From positions 1,798,001 to 1,862,000 of the forward strand of contig KN832876.1 in NCBI GenBank assembly GCA_000827325.1: a DNA stretch of 64,000 bases, read 5' to 3'. The number at the start of each line of letters is the position of its first letter. Positions within the stretch are counted from its first letter, which is position 1. The stretch is from Oidiodendron maius Zn (Eukaryota; Ascomycota; Leotiomycetes; Myxotrichaceae). Made by a program: the position numbers and the translations under genes. The notes beneath the pieces were generated by a model. That model saw only the letters and a list, made by a program, of their open reading frames with translations. It ran no database searches and was not told where the DNA came from. This document shows, piece after piece, positions 21,981 through 33,000 of this stretch.

Positions 21981-22577
21981 CTAGATCTCGTCGACATCGA
22001 TCTCCTTGCCGCCTTTGCCATCCACATCCTCGTCCTCCGACTCGCTCCGGTCCTCGTCGAACTCGAAGTTGCAGTCGCCCTCGCCCTCCTGGCCGTACGT
22101 GTCCGTCTCGTTAATCTTGGCGCTCTCGGGTAGCTCGCCATAGGCCTTCAGGCTTCGCGCCTCGTCGGCGCTGTACTTGAGGATCACGTCGCCCTTCTCG
22201 TCTTGATAGTCGCGCAGTGAGAGCAAGATGATGTCGCCCTGGTTGATCCAGACCTTCTTGCGGAGCTTGCCTCGGATATGCGCAAGTCGTTTCGAGCCGT
22301 CAAAGCAGAGGGCCTCGAGGCGTCCGTTTCCAAGCATCTTCAGGACCTGGGCATATTCTGGCGAGGGCGTCAGTGCGTTTGTCTTCTGCGTGGCGAGGCA
22401 TAAACAGCATACCTTGGCCTTCTTCCTTGAAGGTAAGTTCACGCTTCTCGTTGTCATTCTCATTCTTTCCACGACGGCGATTCTTGCCTCCCTGTTCATG
22501 GTCGTGTTAGAGCCGTCTTCTCGACTAAGGTGGTTGTGGCGATGAGCGGCGCCTACCTTTCCCTTATTCTTAGGCAT
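21981..22577 (-). CDS. TIF11: Translation initiation factor eIF1A
   Basis: Binds the 40S A site and promotes scanning and start-codon selection. Exons are 22577-22557, 22491-22413 and 22357-21981 (158 aa, against 144-153 in human and yeast). The basic N-terminal tail is [19 protein letters not shown], spread over the first two exons. The S1/OB fold contains [20 protein letters not shown] and [18 protein letters not shown]. The acidic C-terminal tail ends VDEI, the eIF5B-contacting end (DIDDI in other eukaryotes). The very short first exon, with an intron after the seventh codon, is easily missed. Confidence 0.96.
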   Translation of the reverse strand: MPKNKGKVGAAHRHNHLSREDGSNTTMNREARIAVVERMRMTTRSVNLPSRKKAKVCCLCLATQKTNALTPSPEYAQVLKMLGNGRLEALCFDGSKRLAHIRGKLRKKVWINQGDIILLSLRDYQDEKGDVILKYSADEARSLKAYGELPESAKINETDTYGQEGEGDCNFEFDEDRSESEDEDVDGKGGKEIDVDEI

Positions 22578-23013
22578 GTTGGATAGCGGAGCAGGACCTC
22601 TTTTTTGCAGATATTAAGGCTCTCACGCGGTTATCTTGTAGGTTCGAAGCGTATACGAGACTAAGAGCACAGCGACGACGGATCCTTTGGAGTTGTGTGA
22701 AAGAGATGGAATGGAGTTGGGGGGCGCTTGGAGGGGTATTTATTTTGCTGTGCGCAGGAGGACTGTTAGGTTTCAGGCTACGGTCCCGGACAGAGACACG
22801 GATAGTAGTTCTAGTCCGCGCAGGATATTTTTTCGTGAGCCACTTCAACAGACTGATATCCAATCCGGCCATCAGGAACCGCAACAACCTCTCGCCTCGT
22901 TTGCCCTAACTCCCCTTTGGCATGGCATTCGACGAACCGGTGCCAAAGTGTAATGTTCAGCCCAAATCTCCTTTAATCTGACCCTCTGGCGCACCACCAC
23001 CTCGCCATCCAGG
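22578..23013. other. Divergent promoter region, eIF1A and gene at 23014
   Basis: No gene is seen. It probably carries both promoters and the eIF1A leader. Confidence 0.5.
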
Positions 23014-23625
23014 ATGTTGTCGAACAGAGCGCGGGTTCTCTTCCAAATCCCATCCGCTTCAACCTTGAAATATTGTGCTCCTGCAGGCGCCCCGGCAGCT
23101 TTCTCGTGGAAATTCGGAAGATATCACGCCTATAGCTTCGCGGCAACACAGTATATCGAAAATGACAACCACCCTTTTAACGAGATCTCTAAGAAACTGT
23201 GGGCGGCAAAGCGGGAACCTCTTTGGGTATCCATTGTTGCGACAAAGATATATGGACACAATAAGAGCCGGTGTGTACGCTCCTGGCTTTGTCGAAGGCT
23301 GAGGGCTTCTTTTCACCATTCCTTACAGAAGAATGGCTACGCTCCTGACGGAACGCCATTGGAAGGCAGCCCAGCCAAGGATAAGTTGTACGGAACAGTG
23401 TTATTCTATGCAGAGCGGCCGATGCTCCTCATGGCCCAAAAAATACTAGAAGAGCAGACAGATAAAGTGGTCAACCAGATCATTCGGCGTCAGAGGGAGA
23501 GACGGTCTCTACGGGACTTGAGTTCTGGGCTTAGATATCAATTACGAGATACCAAGGGCGCGAGCCATGGGTTAGCGCGCCCTACACGGGCAAGCAGGCA
23601 GGCGATACCTAATGTAATTATATAG
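23014..23625 (+). CDS. Unknown protein with mitochondrial-type N-terminus
   Basis: An open frame of 203 codons. The N-terminus (MLSNRARVLFQIPSASTLKY and on) is Arg/Ser/Ala-rich with no acids for about 45 residues, like a matrix-targeting presequence. The later segment, DKLYGTVLFYAERPMLLMAQ followed by a basic helix KVVNQIIRRQRERRS, looks like genuine protein. Bases 23227-23328 may be an intron (GTATCC donor, CTGAG branch, TTACAG acceptor). It is 102 nt, an exact multiple of three and without an in-frame stop, so both spliced (169 aa) and unspliced forms are readable. Removing it gives a more compact, less Cys/Arg-rich protein. I do not recognise the family. Confidence 0.5.
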   Translation: MLSNRARVLFQIPSASTLKYCAPAGAPAAFSWKFGRYHAYSFAATQYIENDNHPFNEISKKLWAAKREPLWVSIVATKIYGHNKSRCVRSWLCRRLRASFHHSLQKNGYAPDGTPLEGSPAKDKLYGTVLFYAERPMLLMAQKILEEQTDKVVNQIIRRQRERRSLRDLSSGLRYQLRDTKGASHGLARPTRASRQAIPNVII

Positions 23626-23834
23626 CTGCGATCATAGCATTGTAAAATTGTACATTCCTCGGCTCTTTGAAGGAAAGCATTTCTTCTCGTTGCTCGCGGC
23701 TGGCTCGCGGCCGTGTCTTGCAGCCTTGTCTGTGCTGCCCAATCAGGAGTCGGCCTCGCAAGCTCTGGAAACTTTGTACTTTGTCCACAAGAGATGCCAT
23801 CATCACTCAATTCCAACTATATTCGCAATACACA

Positions 23835-25097
23835 ATGCTGATCTCGCTCACAGTCGGCAAGGTCGATGCAGGCGTCGCAGTCCTGCTGACCAAAGATAAG
23901 AGACTGGTATGAATCCTGAATTGCGTGCTAAACATCCATCGCGATCTCCCTCTCCTGACATCAAGCTGACGACAACTCCTTCCACAGATCGAATTTCCCT
24001 CCATTCTTCTCCCTCCAAATATCTCCTCCGGCAGCATAGTTGATATCACCGTCGCACGCAACTTTGCGTCGGAGCAGAAATCGCAAGCCTCCTTCGTCGC
24101 CCTCCAAGATGCCATCTACCACTCCTTTGGCGCCACCGAGCCCCAAGCTCCAGTCCTGCGCTGCCGAAACGCTACGCAAACATCTGTGGTCCTAGAATGG
24201 GACCCCATCCAGCACGCCACCGCCGAGGTGATCTCTCTCTCGCTCTTCCGCAATAATCAAAAGGCTGGCAACATACCCAGACCAACAATTATGCAGAGCA
24301 CGAAGATCAGTGGGTTGGCGGTTGACAAGGAGTATATCTTCCATCTTATGCTGAGAACGAGCGCTGGGACCTTCAGTAGCGAGAAGGTTTCAGTGAGGAC
24401 ACACAAGATGACAGATTTGAGTGGAATTACAGTTACGCCAGGTGTCTTACCGGCACCGTTAAAAGAGAGCCTGACAAGAGCAGTGGAGAGGATTGGAGGG
24501 AAGATAGCAGACACAGTCAGGATCGATACAACGCATTTTGTCACCGTTGAAGGAAGGGGCATCGCCTGGGAGAAGGCAGTCGAGATGAATATCCCAGTGG
24601 TGCGGCCAGAATGGGTAGAAGGCTGTGAAGCAGCGGGCAAGATTGTAGGCGTGAGACAGTATTATTTAGATGCGGATCCGAGGCAACGCCAGGTGATACA
24701 CCCACCGCATCCCGAAGCCGGGCCCTCTAGGTCGTCTCCTCAACCTCAACAGCGTCAAGAGAACGCGCCAAGCTCAAACGGTGGTAACAGTCCCGCGCCT
24801 CCGCCTCCCCCAGCAAAGGATGAGCCCAAGAAGGAAGAGGAGAGCAGCGATGAAGAGGAAGAGAGCCCCGGTGAAGGGGAGTCAGAGAAACAGGCTATGC
24901 CGAGCGAGCAGAAGGTCAGGGTTGAAGATCGAGACTTGCACAAGGTTGCACTTCGACCGACAGAGCCTGCGCGGGAGCCAGAGAACGAACACAAGGACGA
25001 GGTTGAGAAAGAAGCGGGAGAGGAGGAGACGGCAGAGGAGGAAGGAACAGGGACTCTGACACCTGGAAATGCGAGCTTCCAAGACGTTGCCCTGTGA
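23835..25097 (+). CDS. CHS5: Exomer complex scaffold Chs5
   Basis: Chs5 with its ChAP partners forms exomer, which carries chitin synthase and other cargo from the trans-Golgi to the plasma membrane. Exons are 23835-23906 and 23988-25097 (393 aa). The N-terminal strand LTVGKVDAGVAVLLTKDKRL mediates assembly and runs across the intron into IEFPSILLP. A fibronectin type III domain spans about 80-165 and a BRCT domain about 170-260 (GGKIADTVRIDTTHFVTVEG, then RPEWVEGC); together these are the Arf1-binding FBE unit. The C-terminal third is disordered, with a proline run and strongly acidic repeats, as in Chs5. The ATG follows the CACA context just before the conserved strand. Confidence 0.93.
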
Positions 25098-26216
25098 TTG
25101 AACCTTTCAGTTTTGCCGAATGCTACAACTCTTATAATTTCAATATTATTACCCAATCTGAGGTCGGAACGGCGTTGGCGCTCATTCAACTTGATCGGAG
25201 ATATCTAAGATTACCCAGATAGCTAACACTTCATGAAGTTGTCCGAACCAAGGTCGTAATATCTCTCCTCTCTAGCTCTCCTCCTACGTCTTTCCATCTC
25301 CCTCCCCCTCTCCCTCTCCCGACTTCTGTCACAGTAGCTATCATTCTCTCCACCCCAACCTAGACTTCTTCATTCATCTCCTGTCTCCAAATCGCCGCAC
25401 AATTTAAGCAGGGGAATTCTTTATGTTATGTATGAGAGCAGTATAGAAGGTTAGGAGGAAGTGGGAGAAAGGTATTAACTATGACGGGTAGGCCAAGGGT
25501 ATATATATATGGGGAAAGCATACGTTAAGGTTTATATGTAATTGTAAAGTATCGGAGGACGGGAGAACCCTACCTGCAATATCGACTTCTAAAGCAGTTT
25601 ATCACACTCCCTATCACGGACATGTAGTCCTTTGAGACAGAATCCCGTAGATATTATACCTAGTCTCTTGCCACGACTAGGACGTTGGTTTCCATCATGG
25701 AGATGAAAGTGAGGTGAAAGCCCAATTCCATAATTCACAAGACAAATTAAGGACTATGAAATCAAGATAGAAATACACCCATTGACCTAATGAAACAAGA
25801 ATCCATGTGAAGCTTTTGAGAGTGCGATATGGATTAATGATATCTTGAGGCGGGCCACCACTGGGCTAGTCAAGAGCAATTACTGGAGAGAAAGATATAC
25901 AGAGGAATATGCAGCGGAATAGGAAGAGAACTTGAAATCCGAGGTGTCATCTATAATATTCGTATGCAGAGGCTTTGCTATGGCTTATGCAGGTCGATGG
26001 CACGAACCCCTGTGATGGTCTGGGATGCGGGCCTGACGGGACATCATGCTCTTGGTGCCGCGCGAACTCACGGACGTCCCACAGACCTCGATGCAACGCT
26101 CACGGACGGGTTAGCGCTAGACGATAAGGAATGAGCAAAGGTGGATCCGAGGAAATTATCATTATTTTCTGCTCCTGGCCATCATCACGAAATAGATCCC
26201 TCATCATCCTCGCCGT
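25098..26216. other. Convergent intergenic region (about 1.1 kb)
   Basis: Contains a C/T-rich stretch (about 25260-25345) and a short (TA)n run near 25500, with stop-rich AT-leaning sequence beyond. Probably the 3' UTRs of CHS5 and of the gene at 26217. No gene is supported. Confidence 0.5.
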
Positions 26217-28544
26217 CTAACGTCGGGCCGGCCTCAGTGGACTCGATGTCTGCTCCATGCTCACCCTGCCGGCTCCGGCTTGCAGCTCCCTCATGACGGG
26301 TTCTAGCTTTTGGATCTCTTCCACCACCCCTTGAGGTCTCCGAAATGGCTCTCTACCTAATATATTACCTGTCTCTGGCCTCGGTCGAGGTAGGAGACTG
26401 TTTAGCTGGCCAAAGCTGCCAGCGATGCCGCTCAAGGTGGTCATCAGCATGGCGTTATCTCTCTCAATCTTCCTTAGGCGATCCTCCATCGCCTTCTCCC
26501 GCAGCGACATGTTCCTCTTTACCCTCCGGTCATGCCTTCGCCCATCCAATCCTTGTTCGACTGATTTTGACGAGCTGTTCGCGCCCCCTGCTGTTTTTGG
26601 AGTGGTGTCAGAATCTGAGCCCAAGGACGAGCGAGGAGGTGTGTAGGTCCCACTCGCCATGATGCTTGAATCGCTGACCTGTTTCCTCGTCGAGTTCTTA
26701 ATCGGTTGGTCAGGCAAGCAGCCTGTTCCATCTTGGGGAGCAAGATCTGCCACGAGCATGATGGCAGTCATGGTGCTTCTTTTGCGTCGAGTTCTGTCTT
26801 GAGACATGCTCTGTCGCCTCCGAGTCTGTGAGCTGCTTCCGGGGCGTGACCCTGGAGAAGATGCCCGACTAACATTTGCAGTACTGGCAACATCAGACAT
26901 AGTATCTCTACTGCTGCCACGCTTCTCGCGCAACGCCGCGATGTCTCTTGACTTCCGTGCTCTCACGCGCTCCTGACGAGTCTGGCCAGTGGGAGTAATG
27001 AGTTCATCTGTGTTGCTTCGCGCGTCCCCAGCCCCAGCCACTTCGTCGATTAGGCCGATGGTAATTTTCCGTCGATTAATGGGAGGCGATGGCGAAGGCA
27101 GAAAGTCTGGGATGCAGGGACTTTCAGGGACGTCGGGAAGCATCCGGTTTGGGGCTGGGAGAGGACTCGTGGGTTTCAGGTTCTGGATATAGCCGACATG
27201 TGGGGGAATGTACCCTTGTGGCGTGTCTGGAAGCGCCGAATGGGACGAGTAGTTTGAAGCTTCTGATGTAACGCTTCCGGATCTTTCATTCCTTCCAGGG
27301 AGGACTGAAGACCTGGGAGGGTCTTGTTGAGAAGTAAAGCTCGCCGCATGATAGCTCTGGGCGAGTTCCGTCTGGATTGGCTTAGGTACTTTAGGAATGC
27401 TCGAACTTTTGGCGGGTTGTTCTAGCCTTATAGGAGAGGTAGGGTTCACACTAGGTGAAGTGGAAACGTTACTCAATCTTCGCGAGACGTCTTGTGGAGA
27501 TATTGTTATCGTGCTATATGCAGTACCTCCGGAGTGTCGAGGGTCATTCTGCTGACTGTCTCGTCGAGTTGTCTCAGAGGACGCGCCGGTCTGGCTACTC
27601 CTCTGTGACTTCGACTCACCAGTCTTGAGCGACGAGATGCTCTCTGCCTTGAGCTTGTGCTGGCGGTGCAACTGAGTGTAATAATTTTTCAGAGTCTTTG
27701 CCGTCTCAGGGCCTAGGAGCTCTGCAGGTGGAGCCGAATCCTGAGAATTTCCATCTCGTTTTGCTTCGAGGGACGTCTTTCGATGAGATGAGCTTGACTC
27801 CCGTGTCTCAACCACAGGCTTAAGGACAGTAACTGGGGGAGGGAACTTAGACGGTGGAGAGCAGCCGAGAGGATTCGGAAGGTTGGAAAGAGGATTATTC
27901 TCGGGGTGATCATATTGGAGAGGAATCGAGATGGCAATATGACGAGCACCATTGAGCGTCTTGGCAGCAACAGCAATATCTGGCAGCTGCAGCAGTCTTG
28001 GCGCTCTAGTCTTGCTGCTGCTCCTGCGTCCAAAGATTTTGAGAGCAGACTTCTTGAACGAGCGATTCTCTTCATTGTCCGGGATCGACATCCAATTATC
28101 AGGCGGGGGGTCCTGTATATTGCAAGCAGATTAATTGCATATTCCCTGCACATATAGCTTGCAAGATCCATTTACCTTTGTCCTCAAGAATTCAGACAGC
28201 TCTCTCATGCTCTCTCTATTACTCTCCAGCAAGTCCATATCAGGCTCGGCAGGTCGAAGTCCATTTGCCGACTGCGATCTTGACAGCAGCCGCGTGACAG
28301 AAGCTGATCTGCTCCCTCGGTGCATTGGGATATTGGGTGAGGAGGACCGGCCATCGCTGGTCTGCGCCCTCGGTCCGCTCATTGCCGAAGGGCTCCAGGA
28401 CACCATGTTCTTGCGGGACGCTTCCTTCATGCTGTTTGCTCGGGTCGACACAATTGAGACCTCATGGGCGACCTCAATCGAGGTGTTCGAGGCAGACCTC
28501 CGAGACGCTGGGCGGGGAGCTGTGGAGCGGGCGGACGACTGCAT
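26217..28544 (-). CDS. Large Ser/Pro-rich fungal protein of unknown function
   Basis: Two exons, 28544-28176 and 28112-26217 (754 aa), joined in phase 0 by a 62-nt intron with a GTAAAT donor and ATATACAG acceptor. Most of the chain is low-complexity, rich in Ser, Pro, Arg and Thr with many RRxS-type phosphosites. Ordered islands include the exon-junction segment SEFLRTK/DPPPDNWMSIPDNEE, a short strand block DIAVAAKTLNGARHIAISIP, and a C-terminal coiled coil (REKAMEDRLRKIERDNAMLM). No enzyme motif, signal peptide or membrane segment is seen. I recall similar unnamed proteins in other moulds, and a scaffold or signalling role is only a guess. The upstream region is CT-rich on the coding strand. 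Confidence 0.75.
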
Positions 28545-29013
28545 GCCAGGCTCGTCTCGCCTCAAAGGCGGGGTATTATGATATCTATGGCTGTTCTGGG
28601 TCAGATATGCGCCATGGAAGGACAGTGCTTAGCATACTATGTGGAGAAAGGTTCGTGTGCCGACGCGGAGGCGGTTCAACGCGGTTCTTGGGGTTGGACG
28701 AACGAAGTTGTTATACAATGGGCGCACCGCGCGATTGAATGAAAGGTAGTTGATACAGCGGCGTCCTCCCAGGGAGACCGGGTTGCAGAGTAGGCAAGGG
28801 AAGTCGGGCAAGCGAATGGATTGATATAGGAGGTAGAGTACAGCGTCGAGGCGCAGAGAGAAGTGGAGCTCTTGAGGGTCGCAACACGGCAGACGACCAG
28901 CAGGAACGAGACAAAAGGCTGCGACGAGCAGCGGCAGCGAGGAACAGGCGATCGGCCGGCCTCGGAAAGTATGAAGAGAAAGAGAGAGAAGAGGGTGGGA
29001 TGGAGGGAGGGGG

Positions 29014-29034
29014 GAGAGAGAGAGAGAGAGAGAG
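29014..29034. repeat. (GA)n microsatellite
   Basis: About ten uninterrupted GA units inside a wider purine-rich tract (about 28970-29045). On the minus strand this is a CT tract 0.5 kb upstream of the gene at 26217-28544. Confidence 0.85.
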
Positions 29035-29217
29035 GAGGCGACAGGAAGGGCGAATGGGCAGTCGGAACGGGAGTAAACACAATCAACGATAAAAATAATG
29101 ATACAGTAGCTCGAGGAGAGAACAGAGTAACAGTCCTGTACACACGGGAAACACTTGGGCGTTGGGATTATTATGGACTTGACTGCCGCCGGTTCTCCGC
29201 TTTCTCCCATCGCGGGT

Positions 29218-29279
29218 ACCTGGTCCCTGGATCGATGGGTCCCTGATTCCTGGTTAACTGGATACCCTGGTTCCCTGGG
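29218..29279. repeat. Imperfect CCTGG-motif array
   Basis: Six CCTGG/CCTGA-type units at irregular 7-16 base spacing within 62 bases. Origin unknown. Confidence 0.5.
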
Positions 29280-30049
29280 CATTACCGTCGTGCATACTTC
29301 GTACTGTATGTACTGTACCGTAGAGTAGCACGGCAGAAGGTACAGAAATGAACTCTGTACGTGGTTTGGTAGCGGCCCATGACCATAAGCGTGCCTGGTG
29401 CTTCCGGGCCACTACTGCAGCAGGGTTTACGCTGTCGCTCCCTGGGAAATGAATGAATTTTTTTCGCGCGGGGTGGCATCAGCGGTACCCCCATGCCGGT
29501 AAAACCCCCCATATATCTCCGGGTACCCCCTATGCTGGCATAATATTGGAAAGGAAATAGATTGTAGGGCGCCTGATTTCTGCTACAGGCGGCCGGGATG
29601 GATCGGATTGAGGTGTCCTGTGCTTTGGTATAGGATGTACTCTATGGACAGGATGGACAGGACGATAGGAGCTGCCCTTTCCGCCCCATCTCTCGTCACT
29701 CCCGCCGGACAACGACAAAGGGTCCATCGCTCAAAGGGAACGACGGCCGTGCGGGAGTTCTGCAGGGACCACCATTGGCGACCTCATGGGGCCCAGAGAG
29801 ACGGTGCTGGGGCTGCAGGATGTGGCGCAGGGGGCCAACCGTCACTATCACGGCTTGTGCATCACTCTGTTACTATCACACCGAGTCACCGAGGTAGGTT
29901 CAAGTTCCTTCTATGATCGTCATCGTCAGCTTCGTATGGTATGGTAAACGCCTGTAAATGCCCCCCTATGCTCTTCTCCTCCTACGATCTTGGGCCAGAA
30001 TCTCCCCCGAATGTCTCGTCCTCGCCAATATACACAACCCCTTTCTTTT

Positions 30050-33000
30050 TCATCTGCGCCTGGGCGGTTTTCGCTGGATAAAGGGATCCGCGGGTGCCTT
30101 CTTCCTCGGCGGGGGAATCCCAGCTGGTCCTCCGGGGGCCCGCACAGGGGCGGGTTTGGCCGCTTCGTGTGCAGCCAGCGCTGCGTCCAAATCTGTCGCT
30201 CGATCGTTCTTTAATGGGGGGGTTTGCTAAATCAATCAGCTAAGACGGTTCAGGGCGCACGTGTCGCACTGATATATGATACAGATGGCCAAATGTGAGG
30301 AAGGAGATGCGCCTAACGTACCTTTTTGATCGGCACCCCCTCGTCTCTGATCGTGGCTTCTCGCGGCCTCTTGCCGTGCTGGTTGATGCCGACTCCAGCC
30401 GTATCACCAATTGAGGGTGTGCGCGCGGGCTCACCTGCAGGACCCACTGCTGCTTTCCGTAGTTCCTGCTTGATCGACGGATCGCGAGATCGATTCGAGA
30501 TAGCCTCAGACGGCCCTACGATGACCCCGCCAATCGGGGAGTTCCGTGAGCTCGGTGCACTTTGTGGCGCGTCTACCATCTCTACATCGCTATCCTCCCC
30601 TTTTACTGCCGCCACATGCGACTTGTCAGAAGCCAACACGGGGCTGACTTGGGCTGACTGGGATCCTCTGCTGTGAGATGCCAGCACTGGCTGGATTCGA
30701 GCCGTTGGTTTCGAAAACAGTCTCATCACGTCGCCGCTACTGTATCTATCCCTAACTTTTGCATCTTCGATCAGCCGATTCCAGAACTCTCCTTGCTTCA
30801 ACGATCGAGAGTCTCCCAAAACCCACAGCGACGACTTGGCTCGCGTAAGACCGACGTTCATACGTCTAATGTCGCCCAAGAAACCAATGCCCCCTGAAGC
30901 TTTAGCTCTCACACACGAGAAAATTATAATCTCACGCTCACGTCCCTGGAAGGCATCCGTAGTGTTGAACTCGATCTCGTTGAAAATGGCGTCTCCAAAT
31001 TTCTGCGCAAATCTTGCCTTCATCTCAATCAGCTGGGCTTTATAGGTTGTTATAATCCCAATCTTTCCTGTGAAGTCGACAGAATGATAGTCCGCCTTCA
31101 GCCTCTGGTATAATCTGATTGCAGCATTGAGCTCAGGGATGTTGATGAACGAATGACCCCGCGCTTCCTTAGTCTGGACACCCTCAACGTCGAAGAACCG
31201 ATATGGTCCAAAGATGGTGCTCTCGTGCCACGGTTGTCTCCGTAGCTTAGCCATACCCTCTCCATCAACTAATCTGCTGTGGTAGAATTGCTTGCTGGGG
31301 AACGAACTGATCTCGGGATGCATGCGGTACTGGGTGTCCAGGAGATGAACATCTTTCGGGTGGTTATGTTGCATGCGAACAAAGAGACTCTGCTCGTATC
31401 CAAAGCTCTGCGCAGACCTGGATAGGACTGTTGGCGGCAGTTGCTCCGGGTCTCCCACAAGTATACACTTCGAGCATCCGTATTTAAGAGGAATCAGAGC
31501 GCTGAGTTCGATACACTGGGCTGCTTCGTCAATCACCACTGTCTCAAATTCAACATTCAGGTTCCTAAACATGTCATGGCCACTTCCGCTGAGTGTAGCA
31601 CACAGCACGTGCGCCCCATCGATGATCTCCTGCTGAAATCGGCGACGATTGATCTCGTTCTGTCGGCTCACTGTGTTACCGCTCTCTTTATCCTCGTCTA
31701 TTTTGCTGCCAATGTGAGCCTGATTCCGCTTTAGCTGATCAAACTCTCGTCGTAGCTTCAGCTCCAACGCCTTATCGCCACTGGTAAGTGCCGCATCCAG
31801 CTGGGGCCTAATATCGTTCAGACGTTCTTTGATCTTCGCCGCTTCCTGGTGCAGCTTATCCCTGTCTTGTAAGAGCTTGTTTTTCTCTCCGTTGTCTCCT
31901 TCGAGCTTCATCCTGACTAGCTCATCTAACATAACGTCCTTGACGCTTGCGTTGATGGCATCGCTTCTCCCAATTCGTATCACATTGATCTTTTGCTTTG
32001 GCCCACTGAGAGGTTGTACACCATCTTTCAATCGCAAAACTAATTCATCAACTGCTGCATTACTCGGGGCGCATATGAGCAGCTTCTTCTTTGGGATTGG
32101 AGCTGGAGGTTTGATGTTACCAAGACTCTGAGTTTGTGGCCTAGCCCGAGCTTGCTCCTCATGTTGCTCCCGAAGGGTCTGCGTTAAAAGGGAACCGACC
32201 ATTGCGATGATAGTTTTCGTCTTGCCAGATCCAGGCGGCCTACTAAGGTTAGTCGTGAAACGGTACCATTCTATGTAACTCACCCTTGAATCAAAGTAAA
32301 CCCATCATTATCATTGACAGATAAAATAGCTTGAGCCTGACCCTTGTTTAAGTTATACTTCAACGCTATCTGAGAGATTCTCTCCTCTGAATATCTTTGA
32401 ATTGGTGAAGGCTTTGCCTCGAGCACCTCGTTACACAGGTCATAATACTCTAAACTACTCAGCGCGGCAAATTCTCGCTGGGTAGTGGTCATATCTGCAA
32501 TCTTAACGACGTGGATTTTGCCATTCGGAGCAAGGCACTGAAGAAAGGCAGGGCTGATATGCCTGCTGACACGGTAGGTAATTTCGATTGTGTCCTTTTT
32601 GCGGCTGGTTCTGTCCACCCGAGCTAGACAATGTGGTTCTTTCTCATTGCTCAGTGGATCAGGGTTTCTCGAGAGAAGCACAATATCTCGCTCGGCCATC
32701 TTCAGTTCCCGATTGGATGCTATTGGCATGCTTGTGCTCACTTCCATGAACTTATCCACTGAGAGACGATTCAATACCTTAATCTCGACCGGTTTGAATG
32801 TATTCTCGTCTTTTGCAGCCACAAGAGAACGCCAAACTTCAGATATAAGCAATGGCCCAAATGTCTTTTTATACAGATCTAGATCCACAAACTTATCTGC
32901 GATCTTTCTGCACTCATTGTTGCTTGGTGGCTCATCACCTTGATGGAAAATGTTCCAGTTAAGTATTTCCAGGTACAGTCTGTCCATATTAGGTTCAACG

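Larger units (their letters stand above)
28545..30049. other. Intergenic, 1.5 kb, low complexity
   Basis: The promoter of the unknown gene to the left and the SEN1 3' flank. Contains the GA microsatellite, the CCTGG array and a TACTGTAC-type motif at about 29301-29319. Long open frames here (for example 28629-29282 minus) follow the CT bias and lack domain support. Confidence 0.5.

Noticed and set aside
28629-29282. 217-codon frame on the minus strand, and overlapping frames
   Set aside because: Driven by the GA/CT repeat tract; three frames are open at once, a sign of low complexity.
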